A stretch of DNA of 64,000 bases from an uncultured Eubacteriales bacterium (lineage in GTDB: Bacteria; Bacillota; Clostridia; Oscillospirales; Acutalibacteraceae), in assembly GCA_934488615.1 (NCBI GenBank), contig CAKSSJ010000004.1, forward strand, positions 34,345 through 98,344, in the 5' to 3' direction. Shown piece by piece: positions 35,294 through 43,452 of the stretch. The first letter of the stretch is position 1. Each line of letters opens with the position of its first letter. Made by a program: the position numbers and the translations under genes. Under the pieces are notes generated by a model. It did not search any database. It was not told where the DNA came from and saw only the letters and a program-made list of their open reading frames with translations.

Positions 35294-35607
35294 ATTTCAT
35301 CATCCTCCAATAAATCTTGTACTGATTTTGCAAATTTCAGGTATTCGGCTTTATCCGCCGTGTACTCCTCCCTACCGAGCTCGGTCAGCGAGTAATATTT
35401 TCTCGGCGGTCCCCCGCTCTCCTCCTGGAGATAGGTCGTCAGCATTCCGTCCGCTTTCAGCTTTCTGAGAATCGGGTACACCGTTCCCTCCGAAATATCA
35501 ATGTGCCGCGAGAGATAATCCGAAATCTCATAGCCGTAGCAGTCCCTCTTTTTAAGAAGAGAAAGAACGCAAAGCTCGAGCACGCCTTTTTTATACTGTA
35601 TGTTCAT
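35290..35607 (-). CDS. PadR-family transcriptional regulator
   Basis: About 105 residues from ATG 35607 (AAGGGG upstream). MNIQYKKGVLELCVLSLLKKRDCYGYEIS is the classic PadR start. It is followed by the winged helix with EGTVYPILRKLKADGMLTTYLQEESGGPPRKYYSLTELG. PadR proteins repress small membrane-protein or efflux operons. It lies between a 53-residue membrane protein and the broken DUF1700 gene. A perfect palindrome over the operon's -10 is the probable operator. Confidence 0.92.
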   Translation of the reverse strand: MNIQYKKGVLELCVLSLLKKRDCYGYEISDYLSRHIDISEGTVYPILRKLKADGMLTTYLQEESGGPPRKYYSLTELGREEYTADKAEYLKFAKSVQDLLEDDEI

Positions 35608-35620
35608 TTGACCCCTTCTT

Positions 35621-35782
35621 TCATTCAGCCTGCAAAACTGAGGCAAGCACGATTACCAGCACGGCGGCAACGATCAGCAAAAGCACCGTCAACACCGTAG
35701 TTGCAACAAATTTGTTGACGTCCCTGCCGAATGCCACAAACTGCGGCTTTTCCGATTTCTTTTTCAATGCTTTTTTATCCAT
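35621..35782 (-). CDS. Small single-span membrane protein (53 residues)
   Basis: ATG 35782 follows GAGGTGTC. The protein has a basic cytoplasmic part (MDKKALKKKSEKPQFVAFG) and one membrane helix (about residues 29-49, TVLTVLLLIVAAVLVIVLA), ending QAE. Its stop lies 13 nt before the padR start, whose RBS it carries, so it is the first gene of the PadR operon. I recognise no family; a small partner of the DUF1700 membrane protein is likely. Confidence 0.7.
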   Translation of the reverse strand: MDKKALKKKSEKPQFVAFGRDVNKFVATTVLTVLLLIVAAVLVIVLASVLQAE

Positions 35783-35815
35783 GACACCTCAATCCTTTCC
35801 AATTGAACATCTCAC

Positions 35816-35851
35816 ACTACTGTATTATATACAGTAGTTTTTAAAAGTCAA
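35816..35851 (-). promoter_or_regulatory. PadR-operon promoter overlapped by a perfect palindrome
   Basis: Minus strand TTGACT (35846-35851) and TATAAT (35824-35829), 16 nt apart. The palindrome ACTACTGTAT-TAT-ATACAGTAGT (35816-35838, two perfect 10-bp arms) covers the -10. TACTGTAT/ATACAGTA is typical of PadR operators, so autorepression is likely. Confidence 0.75.
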
Positions 35852-35914
35852 TAGTTTTCCAAAAAATTTTTAAACTTTTTTGAAAAAGTAAAGTGAAAAT
35901 GTAAGTGATAAAAC

Positions 35915-35943
35915 TTGACTACCGACCGATAATATATTAGAAT
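35915..35943 (+). promoter_or_regulatory. Promoter of typA
   Basis: TTGACT (35915-35920), 17 nt, TAGAAT (35938-35943), about 100 nt before typA. Confidence 0.6.
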
Positions 35944-35964
35944 ATAATAATCAATATGTAAAAG

Positions 35965-36024
35965 TGGCTCGAATTTTTGCAAAATCGGCACATCTCATGC
36001 GGGATTTTGCAAGAACTCGAACCA
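35965..36024 (+). other. Long 5'-UTR stem-loop before typA
   Basis: Positions 35965-35986 pair with 36003-36024 over 22 positions with only two mismatches and one G-U, around a 16-nt loop. It starts about 15 nt after the predicted transcription start and ends just before the typA RBS. There is no U-run, so it is not a terminator. It may control message stability, translation or temperature response of typA. Confidence 0.65.
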
Positions 36025-36046
36025 CAGGATTATGAAAGGTGATACT

Positions 36047-37867
36047 ATGTCAAAAAGAGAAAATCTCAGAAACGTTGCCATCATTGCCCACGTTGACCAC
36101 GGCAAGACTACCCTGGTTGACGAGCTTTTGAAGCAGAGCGGAACGTTCCGTGAGAACGAACAGGTTCAGGAAAGAGTCATGGACTCCAACGATCTTGAAA
36201 GAGAGCGCGGAATTACTATCCTTTCAAAGAACACGGCTGTTCACTATAAAAACACTAAAATCAACATCGTTGACACCCCCGGTCATGCCGATTTCGGCGG
36301 CGAGGTTGAGCGAATTCTTACTATGGTTGACGGCGTTCTGCTTCTTGTCGATGCCTTTGAGGGCTGTATGCCGCAGACAAGATTCGTTCTCAAAAAGGCT
36401 CTTAACCTCAAGAAAAAGGTTCTTGTTGTCGTCAACAAGATCGACCGCCCGGGCGCAAGACCTGCCGAGGTTATCGACGAGGTGCTTGACCTCTTCATCG
36501 AGCTCGGTGCAGACGAGGATCAGATCGAATTCCCCGTTGTTTACGCATCGGCAAAGGACGGATATTCATCGCTCGACCCCGATGTTCGTGAGGGTGACAT
36601 GAGACCGCTCCTCGACGCTATTCTTGAGCATATCAGCGCTCCCGACGGAGACATTGACGGACCGCTTCAGATACTTTTCTCCAGCCTTGATTATGACGAT
36701 TATATCGGAAGAATCGGCGTTGGCAGAGTTGAAAGAGGTAAGATTCTCCGCGGCGAAAGTGTTGTTCTCTGCAAGCAGGACGGCGAGCAGGAAAACGTTA
36801 AGATCTCCCGTCTTTATCAGTTTGAAGGACTTAAAAGAGTTGAGGTTGACAGCGCAATGATGGGCGATATCGTCTGCGTTTCCGGTATTGCAGACCTCAA
36901 TATCGGTGAAACAGCTTGCGACCCCGAATGCATCGAACCGCTTCCGTTCGTCAAAATCGACGAGCCGACAATTTCAATGAACTTCATCGTTAACGACAGC
37001 CCATTTGCGGGACGCGAGGGCAAATTTGTCACTTCAAGAAATCTTCGTGACCGCCTTTTCAAAGAGGTTGAGACAAACGTCAGCATGAGGGTTGAAGAAA
37101 CAGACTCGACCGATACATTTAAGGTTTCGGGCAGAGGCGAGCTTCACCTTTCAATTCTTATCGAAACGATGCGCCGTCAGGGCTATGAATTCCAGGTTTC
37201 GCGCCCTGAGGTTATCTATAAAAAAATCAACGGTCAGCTCTGCGAGCCGATGGAGCTTCTCATCATCGAGGTTCCCGAGCAGTATGTCGGCTCCGTTATC
37301 GAAAAGCTCGGCTCGCGCAAGGGTGAGCTTGAAAACATGGGCTCAAGAAACGGCGGAGCAACTCACCTTGAATTTAAAATTCCCGCAAGAGGTCTTATCG
37401 GCTACCGCTCGGAATTCATGACCGACACAAACGGCAACGGAATCATGAATCAGCTCTTTGCAGGCTATGAACCGTACAAGGGCGATATCCAGACCAGAGA
37501 GCGCGGCTCGATCGTTGTTCACGAAACGGGCACGAGCACAGGCTACGGACTTTTCAACACTCAGGACAGAGGACGTCTTTTCATCGGACCCGGTGTTGAG
37601 GTATACGAGGGCATGATCGTTGGTGAATGTTCAAGGAACGAGGATATCGTCTGCAACGTTTGCAAAAAGAAGCAGATGACCAATACGCGTGCCGCAGGCA
37701 GTGACGACGCGCTTCGTCTTGTTCCTCATTCGACGCTCAGCCTTGAGCAGTCGATGGAATTCATCAAGGACGATGAGCTTCTTGAGGTTACTCCCGAATC
37801 GCTCAGACTTCGTAAGCGTGTTCTTTCAAAGGAACAGCGCATGAAGCAGATGTTTAGAAAGAAATAA
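36047..37867 (+). CDS. typA: Ribosome-associated GTPase TypA/BipA
   Basis: 606 residues from ATG 36047 (AAAGGTG upstream); the ATG at 36032 is poorly placed. G1 AHVDHGKTTL, G2 RGITILSKN, G3 DTPGHADFGGEVER and G4 NKIDRPGARP are present, followed by domain II, an EF-G-like domain III (GRGELHLSILIETMRRQGYEFQVSRPEVIYK) and the TypA-specific C-terminal domain. It binds ribosomes, helps 50S assembly at low temperature and affects stress responses. Length and motifs are standard. Confidence 0.96.
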   Translation: MSKRENLRNVAIIAHVDHGKTTLVDELLKQSGTFRENEQVQERVMDSNDLERERGITILSKNTAVHYKNTKINIVDTPGHADFGGEVERILTMVDGVLLLVDAFEGCMPQTRFVLKKALNLKKKVLVVVNKIDRPGARPAEVIDEVLDLFIELGADEDQIEFPVVYASAKDGYSSLDPDVREGDMRPLLDAILEHISAPDGDIDGPLQILFSSLDYDDYIGRIGVGRVERGKILRGESVVLCKQDGEQENVKISRLYQFEGLKRVEVDSAMMGDIVCVSGIADLNIGETACDPECIEPLPFVKIDEPTISMNFIVNDSPFAGREGKFVTSRNLRDRLFKEVETNVSMRVEETDSTDTFKVSGRGELHLSILIETMRRQGYEFQVSRPEVIYKKINGQLCEPMELLIIEVPEQYVGSVIEKLGSRKGELENMGSRNGGATHLEFKIPARGLIGYRSEFMTDTNGNGIMNQLFAGYEPYKGDIQTRERGSIVVHETGTSTGYGLFNTQDRGRLFIGPGVEVYEGMIVGECSRNEDIVCNVCKKKQMTNTRAAGSDDALRLVPHSTLSLEQSMEFIKDDELLEVTPESLRLRKRVLSKEQRMKQMFRKK

Positions 37868-37940
37868 TCGGGTGTTGCTGCGAGAAATACGCTTGCTAAA
37901 AAACGGTTATTTAAAAAGAATTTTTAAATATGCAATTATA

Positions 37941-38088
37941 AACGACATTTAGCCTCCCCTTGAAACAAGAGGGGGGACCGCTTGCGGTGGTAGGGATTTG
38001 AATAATTCTGCGAATACATTTAACCCCACCGGCTTCGGCGCAATCCGCCGAAGCCACCTCCCCTAACAATCAGGGGAGGCTCATCGTT
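37941..38088. repeat. MITE-like element with terminal inverted repeats
   Basis: Between typA and ribF, AGCCTCCCCT (37951-37960) and AGGGGAGGCT (38072-38081) are perfect 10-bp inverted ends, extended outside by AACGA/TCGTT. The inside carries further complementary parts (CACCGGCTTCGGCG / CGCCGAAGCCACC type). There is no ORF. Small elements of this kind are common between genes in gut Clostridia, and folded RNA from it would form a long hairpin. I noticed no second copy in this window. An AT-only hairpin (37909-37929) lies just upstream. Confidence 0.6.
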
Positions 38089-38122
38089 AAGTTCAATATC
38101 ATTCTTCCCAAACGGTGATACT

Positions 38123-39001
38123 ATGGCAGATGACAAAATTGCAAACAGAACAGCGGTTGCGCTCGGCAACTTTGACGGTATGCACATCGGACATATGGCC
38201 GTTATTGAAGCCGCAAAAAGCTTTCAAAAGGACGGTCTGATTCCCGTTGCCGTGCTTTTTGACGAGCATAGCATGAAAGCGATAACAGGTATGGCTCCGC
38301 CCATGCTGATGACCGCCGATGAGCGCAGCGGTTTTATAATTGAAAACGGCTTAAAAATCGAAACACTTGTTTTCAACGATATAAAAAATCTTTCTCCCGA
38401 GGATTTCGTTGAAAAAATCCTTGTCGGCAAGCTCGGCGCAGGCGCAGTCTGCTGTGGCTATAATTACCGCTTCGGGAAGAATGCGGCAGGCTCGGCGCAG
38501 ACGATGAGTGAAATCTGCGGCAGGCTCGGCATTGAGTGCAGAATTGCAGGCGAGGTTGATTTTGCAGGACATGCAATCAGCTCTACCGAGATTCGAAATT
38601 TAATTGAAAACGGGAAAATAGAAAATGCAAACAAAATGCTCGGACACAATTTCGGCTTTTCGGCACCCGTTATCGACGGTGACAAACGAGGCAGAAAGCT
38701 CGGATTCCCGACAATAAATCAGGAGCTTCCGCGCGAGCTTGTGCTTCCGAAATTCGGTGTATATCAGTCCGAGGTCACGGTTGACGGCAAACGGTACAAG
38801 GGCATTACGAATATTGGCAAGCGGCCGACCGTGGGAACGGAAAAGGTTCTCAGTGAAACACACATAATTGATTTCAATGAAAATCTGTACGGAAAGATCG
38901 TTGATATAAGACCAATCCGATTTCTCCGACCCGAGAAAAAATTTTCTTCTTTTGACGAGCTTGCCCGTCAGATAAAATCCGATACGGAAGAGGTGCGTTG
39001 A
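38123..39001 (+). CDS. ribF: Bifunctional riboflavin kinase / FAD synthetase
   Basis: 292 residues. The N-terminal FMN adenylyltransferase domain has ALGNFDGMHIGHMAVI (the GxFDGxHxGH nucleotidyltransferase motif), GYNYRFGKNAAG and ISSTEIRNLIENG. The C-terminal riboflavin kinase domain has GDKRGRKLGFPTINQ, GVYQSEVTVDGKRYKGITNIGKRPTV and ETHIIDFNENLYGK. It makes FMN and FAD from riboflavin. The order of domains is standard. The stop overlaps the start of the uracil-DNA glycosylase gene (TGATG). Confidence 0.95.
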   Translation: MADDKIANRTAVALGNFDGMHIGHMAVIEAAKSFQKDGLIPVAVLFDEHSMKAITGMAPPMLMTADERSGFIIENGLKIETLVFNDIKNLSPEDFVEKILVGKLGAGAVCCGYNYRFGKNAAGSAQTMSEICGRLGIECRIAGEVDFAGHAISSTEIRNLIENGKIENANKMLGHNFGFSAPVIDGDKRGRKLGFPTINQELPRELVLPKFGVYQSEVTVDGKRYKGITNIGKRPTVGTEKVLSETHIIDFNENLYGKIVDIRPIRFLRPEKKFSSFDELARQIKSDTEEVR

Positions 39002-39573
39002 TGTACAATAACTGGAATGAATTGAAGCAGGAATGTTTAGGCTGTAATAAATGTGAGCTCGGAGCAACAAGAACCAATCTTGTTTTCGGCGTTGGCAATG
39101 AAAACGCAGAGGTGCTTTTCATCGGCGAGGGTCCGGGCGAGCAGGAGGATCTCAAGGGCGAGCCGTTCGTCGGCAGAAGCGGACAGCTTCTCGACAAGTA
39201 TCTCGACGCGATAGGGCTGGACAGAAAAAAGAATATTTACATAGCAAACATGGTCAAGTGCAGACCGCCTCACAACCGCGACCCCAAGCCCGAGGAGCAG
39301 AACGCCTGCATAACATGGCTTAGGGAACAGGTAAGACTTATGCGGCCGAAGATCATTGTCTGCGTCGGAAGAATTTCCGCACAGCGGCTCATCGGTCCCG
39401 ATTTCAAGGTTACGAAACAGCACGGTGAGTTCATTGAAAAAAACGGTGTACTCATGATGGGTACCTTCCACCCTGCCGCTCTGCTCCGCAACCCCAACAA
39501 CAAGCCTCAGGCGCTTGAGGATTTTCTCAGGCTGAGAGATAAAATCAATGAAGTATGTGAGCACACATACTGA
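39001..39573 (+). CDS. Family 4 uracil-DNA glycosylase (4Fe-4S)
   Basis: 190 residues starting at the ATG that overlaps the ribF stop. CLGCNKCELGATRTNLVFG holds two cluster cysteines, and VKCRPPHNRDPKPEEQNAC holds the other two. GEGPGEQEDLKGEPFVGRSGQLLD is the catalytic/uracil-binding motif, and MMGTFHPAALLRN the second active-site motif with its His. It removes uracil from DNA to start base-excision repair. It is co-transcribed with ribF. Confidence 0.94.
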   Translation: MYNNWNELKQECLGCNKCELGATRTNLVFGVGNENAEVLFIGEGPGEQEDLKGEPFVGRSGQLLDKYLDAIGLDRKKNIYIANMVKCRPPHNRDPKPEEQNACITWLREQVRLMRPKIIVCVGRISAQRLIGPDFKVTKQHGEFIEKNGVLMMGTFHPAALLRNPNNKPQALEDFLRLRDKINEVCEHTY

Positions 39574-39592
39574 CAAAGAGAGGAGTAAATCT

Positions 39593-40783
39593 ATGAAAAA
39601 AATACTTTCAATTCTTATGGTGACAATTATGCTTTTCTCAACATTCGCGCTCGGCATTTCCGCCGAAAAATCAGAGCCGTCACTTCGTTTTAACAAGGAC
39701 GGAAAATTCAGAATTCTGCAGGTTGCAGACCTTCAGGACAATGCAGTTCTCAATCCCGTTGCAAAGGACTTCCTTAAAGCGGCAATCGAAAAAACTCAGC
39801 CCGACCTCATTGTTTTGACGGGCGACAACTTTGCAGGCTACAAAACGGGCACAAACATTTGCCACACTATCGACAAAGCTCTTGCAAAGAAGGCTATCAA
39901 CGAATACATGTCGATCCTTGAAAAATACGGCATTCCTGTAACTATGGTTCCCGGCAACCATGACGACGATGACATTAAGCTCACAAAGGAAGAGGAGCTT
40001 GCAATGTACGAGAAGTACGATTGCTTCATCGGTTATGACGCAGACCCAGAAATGTACGGATGCGGCACTCATAATCTTCCTATCTACTCTTCAAAAAATG
40101 CTTACAAGCTCGCGTACAACATTTGGATGTTCGATTCAAATACATATGACGAAGAGCTTGGCGGCTACGACTACGTCCATGACGATCAGGTTGAATGGTA
40201 CATCAATAAATCCAACGAGCTGAAAGCCGCAAACGGCGGAAAAACTGTTCCGTCAATGGTTTTCCAGCACATTATCGTCAAAGAAATATTTGATACTCTC
40301 GTAGAATGTCCCGAGGGCACTCCGAACTCAATGCCGAACAACGGAAAGTTCTACAAGATCAGCGACGATTATTACAAGACAGGCAACTTCAAGGAGTGGC
40401 CGTGCCCGGGAACAAGACCGAGCAAGCAGTTCGGTGCAATGGTCGATCAGGGCGATGTTGTAGCAATGTTCTTCGGCCATGACCACAACAACAGCTTTGA
40501 GCTCAACTATAAGGGCATCGACATCGTTGCAACTCCGGGCTTTACGTTCTCCAGCTACAGCAATGAGGACAGAGGCTTCAGAGTCATTGACCTTGATGAG
40601 AACGATACCTCAACATATGAAACAAGCATCATTCAGTGGCAGGATATTTACGGCTCCAGCAAGATGGCGATGAACCATTATAATATGTATCTCAGAGAGA
40701 ACAGCGGCTGGGTAAAGTTTATCTCGGCACTCAAGTATATCCCCTTTGCACTTATCAAAGTATTGTTCGGATATATTTTTTAA
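39593..40783 (+). CDS. Secreted calcineurin-like metallophosphoesterase
   Basis: 396 residues from ATG 39593 (RBS AGAGGAG). A Sec signal peptide cleaves near ISA-EK. The metal-binding motifs run in order: LQVADLQDN (variant of D-x-H), LTGDNFAG, PGNHDDDDIK, VFQHIIVKE and FFGHDHNNSFEL. This matches purple-acid-phosphatase-like phosphoesterases of the Calcineurin superfamily, though the first motif has Gln instead of His. A hydrophobic C-terminal segment may hold the protein at the membrane. It probably releases phosphate from extracellular substrates. Confidence 0.85.
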   Translation: MKKILSILMVTIMLFSTFALGISAEKSEPSLRFNKDGKFRILQVADLQDNAVLNPVAKDFLKAAIEKTQPDLIVLTGDNFAGYKTGTNICHTIDKALAKKAINEYMSILEKYGIPVTMVPGNHDDDDIKLTKEEELAMYEKYDCFIGYDADPEMYGCGTHNLPIYSSKNAYKLAYNIWMFDSNTYDEELGGYDYVHDDQVEWYINKSNELKAANGGKTVPSMVFQHIIVKEIFDTLVECPEGTPNSMPNNGKFYKISDDYYKTGNFKEWPCPGTRPSKQFGAMVDQGDVVAMFFGHDHNNSFELNYKGIDIVATPGFTFSSYSNEDRGFRVIDLDENDTSTYETSIIQWQDIYGSSKMAMNHYNMYLRENSGWVKFISALKYIPFALIKVLFGYIF

Positions 40784-40800
40784 AAATTTCTGAAAATCCA

Positions 40801-40829
40801 TTGACAAAAAAATACTTTTGTACTACAAT
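40801..40829 (+). promoter_or_regulatory. Promoter of the T-box/trpB2 unit
   Basis: TTGACA (40801-40806), 17 nt, TACAAT (40824-40829), directly ahead of the T-box leader. Confidence 0.75.
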
Positions 40830-40837
40830 GCAGTAAA

Positions 40838-41098
40838 CCGTTGAGGAAGAGTGAGTAGATCCTGTCGGACGCTTCAGAGAGCTGTAGGTCGGTGCGATAC
40901 AGCGCAGAGGGCAGAATTGAATGGACTTCCGAGGGCGAGCAGAATTATGATAGTATGCGAGACGGAGAGGGCGCTCCGTTAATAAATGCCGTCGTATAAT
41001 GGGGTACGAGCTAAGTGGACACTTGAATGTGTCAAGCAGGGTGGCACCGCAGGAGTATATCTCTTGTCCCGGCAATGTTGTCGGGACAAGAGTTTTTT
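40838..41098 (+). promoter_or_regulatory. T-box riboswitch, tryptophan specifier
   Basis: The leader has the conserved T-box sequence AGGGTGGCACCGC (41039-41050 region), a Stem I with AGAGAG-type internal loop, and a specifier region reading GAA-UGG-AC, so the predicted codon is Trp (UGG). The terminator is an 11-bp stem (41061-41071 with 41082-41092) followed by UUUUUU. Uncharged tRNA-Trp should stabilise the antiterminator and switch on the TrpB2 gene when tryptophan is short. Confidence 0.9.
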
Positions 41099-41154
41099 GT
41101 TTTATGCCCCGACGCGGCTCAGACAAAAATATTTTTTGAAAAGGAGAGACAGTT

Positions 41155-42531
41155 ATGAGCAACACAGAAAAAATTCCGTACAAAATCTACCTCGATGAAA
41201 AGGAAATGCCGAAGCAGTGGTATAACGTTCGTGCAGACATGAAGAATAAGCCTGCACCGCTTCTCAATCCCGGCACACATCAGCCGATGGGCTTTGACGA
41301 TCTTCGTCCCGTTTTCTGCGACGAGCTTATCAAGCAGGAGCTTGACAACGACACGGCTTATTTCGACATTCCCGATGAGATTCTCGATTTCTACAAGATG
41401 TACCGTCCGTCTCCTCTGGTAAGAGCCTATTGCCTTGAAAAAAAGCTCGGCACTCCGGCAAAAATCTACTACAAATTTGAGGGCAATAACACCAGCGGAA
41501 GCCACAAGCTCAACAGTGCAATTGCCCAGGCATATTACGCAAAGAAGCAGGGACTTAAAGGCGTTACGACAGAGACAGGCGCAGGTCAGTGGGGCACGGC
41601 GCTCAGCATGGCTTGTGCATATCTCGGACTTGACTGCAAGGTTTACATGGTTAAATGCTCCTATGAGCAGAAGCCGTTCCGCCGCGAGGTTATGAGAACC
41701 TACGGCGCATCGGTCACTCCCAGCCCGAGCACCGAAACAGAGGTCGGCAAGAAGATTCTCGCGGAGCACCCCGGCACAACGGGAAGCCTCGGCTGTGCTA
41801 TCAGTGAGGCTGTTGAGGTCGCAACAACTCACGAGGGTTACCGCTACGTTCTCGGCAGCGTTCTCAATCAGGTTCTTCTTCATCAGTCGGTCATCGGTCT
41901 TGAGTCCAAGATTGCAATGGACAAGTACGGCATCAAGCCCGACATCATCATCGGCTGTGCAGGCGGCGGTTCAAACCTCGGCGGACTCATCTCTCCGTTC
42001 ATGGGTGAAAAGCTCAGAGGAGAAGCCGATTATCGTTTCATCGCAGTTGAGCCTGCAAGCTGTCCGAGCTTCACAAGAGGTAAGTTTGCTTACGATTTCT
42101 GCGACACGGGCATGGTTTGTCCCCTCGCAAAGATGTACACACTAGGCAGCGGCTTTATCCCGTCGGCAAACCACGCAGGCGGACTTCGCTACCACGGCAT
42201 GAGCTCAATTCTCAGCCAGCTTTACCATGACGGCCTCATGGAAGCAAGAAGCGTTGAGCAGACCAAGGTATTTGAAGCGGCAGAGCAGTTTGCAAGAGTT
42301 GAGGGTATCCTCCCCGCTCCCGAAAGCAGCCACGCAATCAGAGTTGCTATTGATGAGGCTCTCAAGTGCAAGGAGACAGGCGAGGAAAAGACGATTCTCT
42401 TCGGTCTGACAGGTACAGGCTACTTTGATATGTACGCATACGAAGCATTCAACGACGGTACGATGTCCGATTACATTCCGACAGACGCCGACCTTGAAAA
42501 GGGCTTTGCAGGTCTGCCGAAAATGGACTGA
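41155..42531 (+). CDS. trpB2: TrpB2-type tryptophan synthase beta chain
   Basis: 458 residues, longer than classical TrpB and matching the TrpB2 subgroup. NTSGSHKLNSAIAQAYYAKK carries the PLP lysine, and ETGAGQWGTALSMACA and CAGGGSNLGGL bind the cofactor phosphate. It makes L-tryptophan from indole and serine. No trpA or other trp genes are nearby, which fits its use for indole salvage. Control by a tRNA-Trp T-box just upstream supports the assignment. Confidence 0.93.
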   Translation: MSNTEKIPYKIYLDEKEMPKQWYNVRADMKNKPAPLLNPGTHQPMGFDDLRPVFCDELIKQELDNDTAYFDIPDEILDFYKMYRPSPLVRAYCLEKKLGTPAKIYYKFEGNNTSGSHKLNSAIAQAYYAKKQGLKGVTTETGAGQWGTALSMACAYLGLDCKVYMVKCSYEQKPFRREVMRTYGASVTPSPSTETEVGKKILAEHPGTTGSLGCAISEAVEVATTHEGYRYVLGSVLNQVLLHQSVIGLESKIAMDKYGIKPDIIIGCAGGGSNLGGLISPFMGEKLRGEADYRFIAVEPASCPSFTRGKFAYDFCDTGMVCPLAKMYTLGSGFIPSANHAGGLRYHGMSSILSQLYHDGLMEARSVEQTKVFEAAEQFARVEGILPAPESSHAIRVAIDEALKCKETGEEKTILFGLTGTGYFDMYAYEAFNDGTMSDYIPTDADLEKGFAGLPKMD

Positions 42532-42549
42532 TTTTCTTGCTTGCAAACC

Positions 42550-42578
42550 TTGACAAACCGATATAATTGATGTAATAT
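42550..42578 (+). promoter_or_regulatory. Promoter of the thiT unit
   Basis: TTGACA (42550-42555), 17 nt, TAATAT (42573-42578). Confidence 0.7.
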
Positions 42579-42585
42579 ATTCACA

Positions 42586-42708
42586 ACAGCAGGGGTGCTG
42601 AGAAATCGGCTGAGATCATACCCTTAACCTGATTCGGATAATACCGACGTAGGAAGCTATTGAAGTAAAATCTACGCCCGGCAGGTTAATCCGCCGGGCG
42701 ATTTTCTT
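42586..42708 (+). promoter_or_regulatory. TPP riboswitch with terminator
   Basis: CAGGGGTGCTG, GGCTGAGATCATACCC, TTAACCTGATTCGGATAATA and CCGACGTAGGAAGC are the conserved THI-box blocks. They are followed by an 8-bp terminator stem (42675-42682 with 42693-42700) and a U-rich tract. Bound thiamine pyrophosphate should stop transcription before the thiamine transporter gene. Confidence 0.95.
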
Positions 42709-42740
42709 TGATCAGGTAATGCTGTGAAAGGAGTTTTATT

Positions 42741-43394
42741 ATGAAAAGCAAAACAATGGACAAATCAAACGAAATGACCTTAAAATTGACGGTCAGCGCA
42801 ATCATGGTTGCACTTTCAACAGTGCTGTCATTCATCAAGTTTTCCGAGCTTCCGTATGGCGGATCGGTAACACTCTTCAGCTTTGTGCCGATTCTTTTCG
42901 TAGGCTATGCCTACGGTGCAAAGTGGGGTCTCAGTGCAGGTCTTGTTCACGGAATTCTTCAGATGATCTTCGGAATCTCCGGTGCAACTGCAGGTGCAGG
43001 CTTCAAATGGTATCAGGTAGTTCTCTGCGCACTTCTTGACTATCTTGTAGCATTCGGTGTGCTCGGTCTCAGCGGTGTATTCAAGAAGTCAATCAAGAAT
43101 CCGCAGGCATCGTTTGCACTCGGCGCACTTTTCGCTTGCGTACTCAAGTATATTTCACACTTCTTCTCAGGCTACATTCTCTTTGGCGGCTGGGCTGAAT
43201 GGTTCTTTACAGAGGGCGGCGGAATGTCCTACGGTTCAAAGATTCTTTCGGCATACAGCGGAAATGTTCTCAGCGCAGTTTATTCGGTTATTTACAACGC
43301 AACGTTCAGCATTCCCGAAACCGTTCTTTCTCTTGTAATGGTTGTTGTTCTCATCAGCATCAAGCCGATTCGCAAGGCAGCGGGAATCAAATAA
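42741..43394 (+). CDS. thiT: ECF-type thiamine transporter substrate-binding subunit
   Basis: 217 residues with six predicted membrane helices. SFIKFSELPYGGSVTLFSFVPI and GLVHGILQMIFG, with Trp/Tyr-rich GAGFKWYQVVL, are typical ThiT thiamine-binding elements. HFFSGYILFGGWAEWF corresponds to the conserved helix-5 region. ThiT is the S-component that captures thiamine and works with the shared EcfA/A'/T module encoded elsewhere. The TPP riboswitch upstream confirms the substrate. The RBS is AAAGGAG. Confidence 0.95.
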   Translation: MKSKTMDKSNEMTLKLTVSAIMVALSTVLSFIKFSELPYGGSVTLFSFVPILFVGYAYGAKWGLSAGLVHGILQMIFGISGATAGAGFKWYQVVLCALLDYLVAFGVLGLSGVFKKSIKNPQASFALGALFACVLKYISHFFSGYILFGGWAEWFFTEGGGMSYGSKILSAYSGNVLSAVYSVIYNATFSIPETVLSLVMVVVLISIKPIRKAAGIK

Positions 43395-43410
43395 TTTCAA
43401 CACAAAAATT

Positions 43411-43441
43411 AACACGGGCGGTTTTTCTATCCGTCCGTGTT
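43411..43441. terminator. Bidirectional terminator between thiT and rarA
   Basis: AACACGGGCGG (43411-43421) and CCGTCCGTGTT (43431-43441) form an 11-bp stem with one G-U, between convergent genes. Confidence 0.75.
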
Positions 43442-43452
43442 TCTTTATGCAA

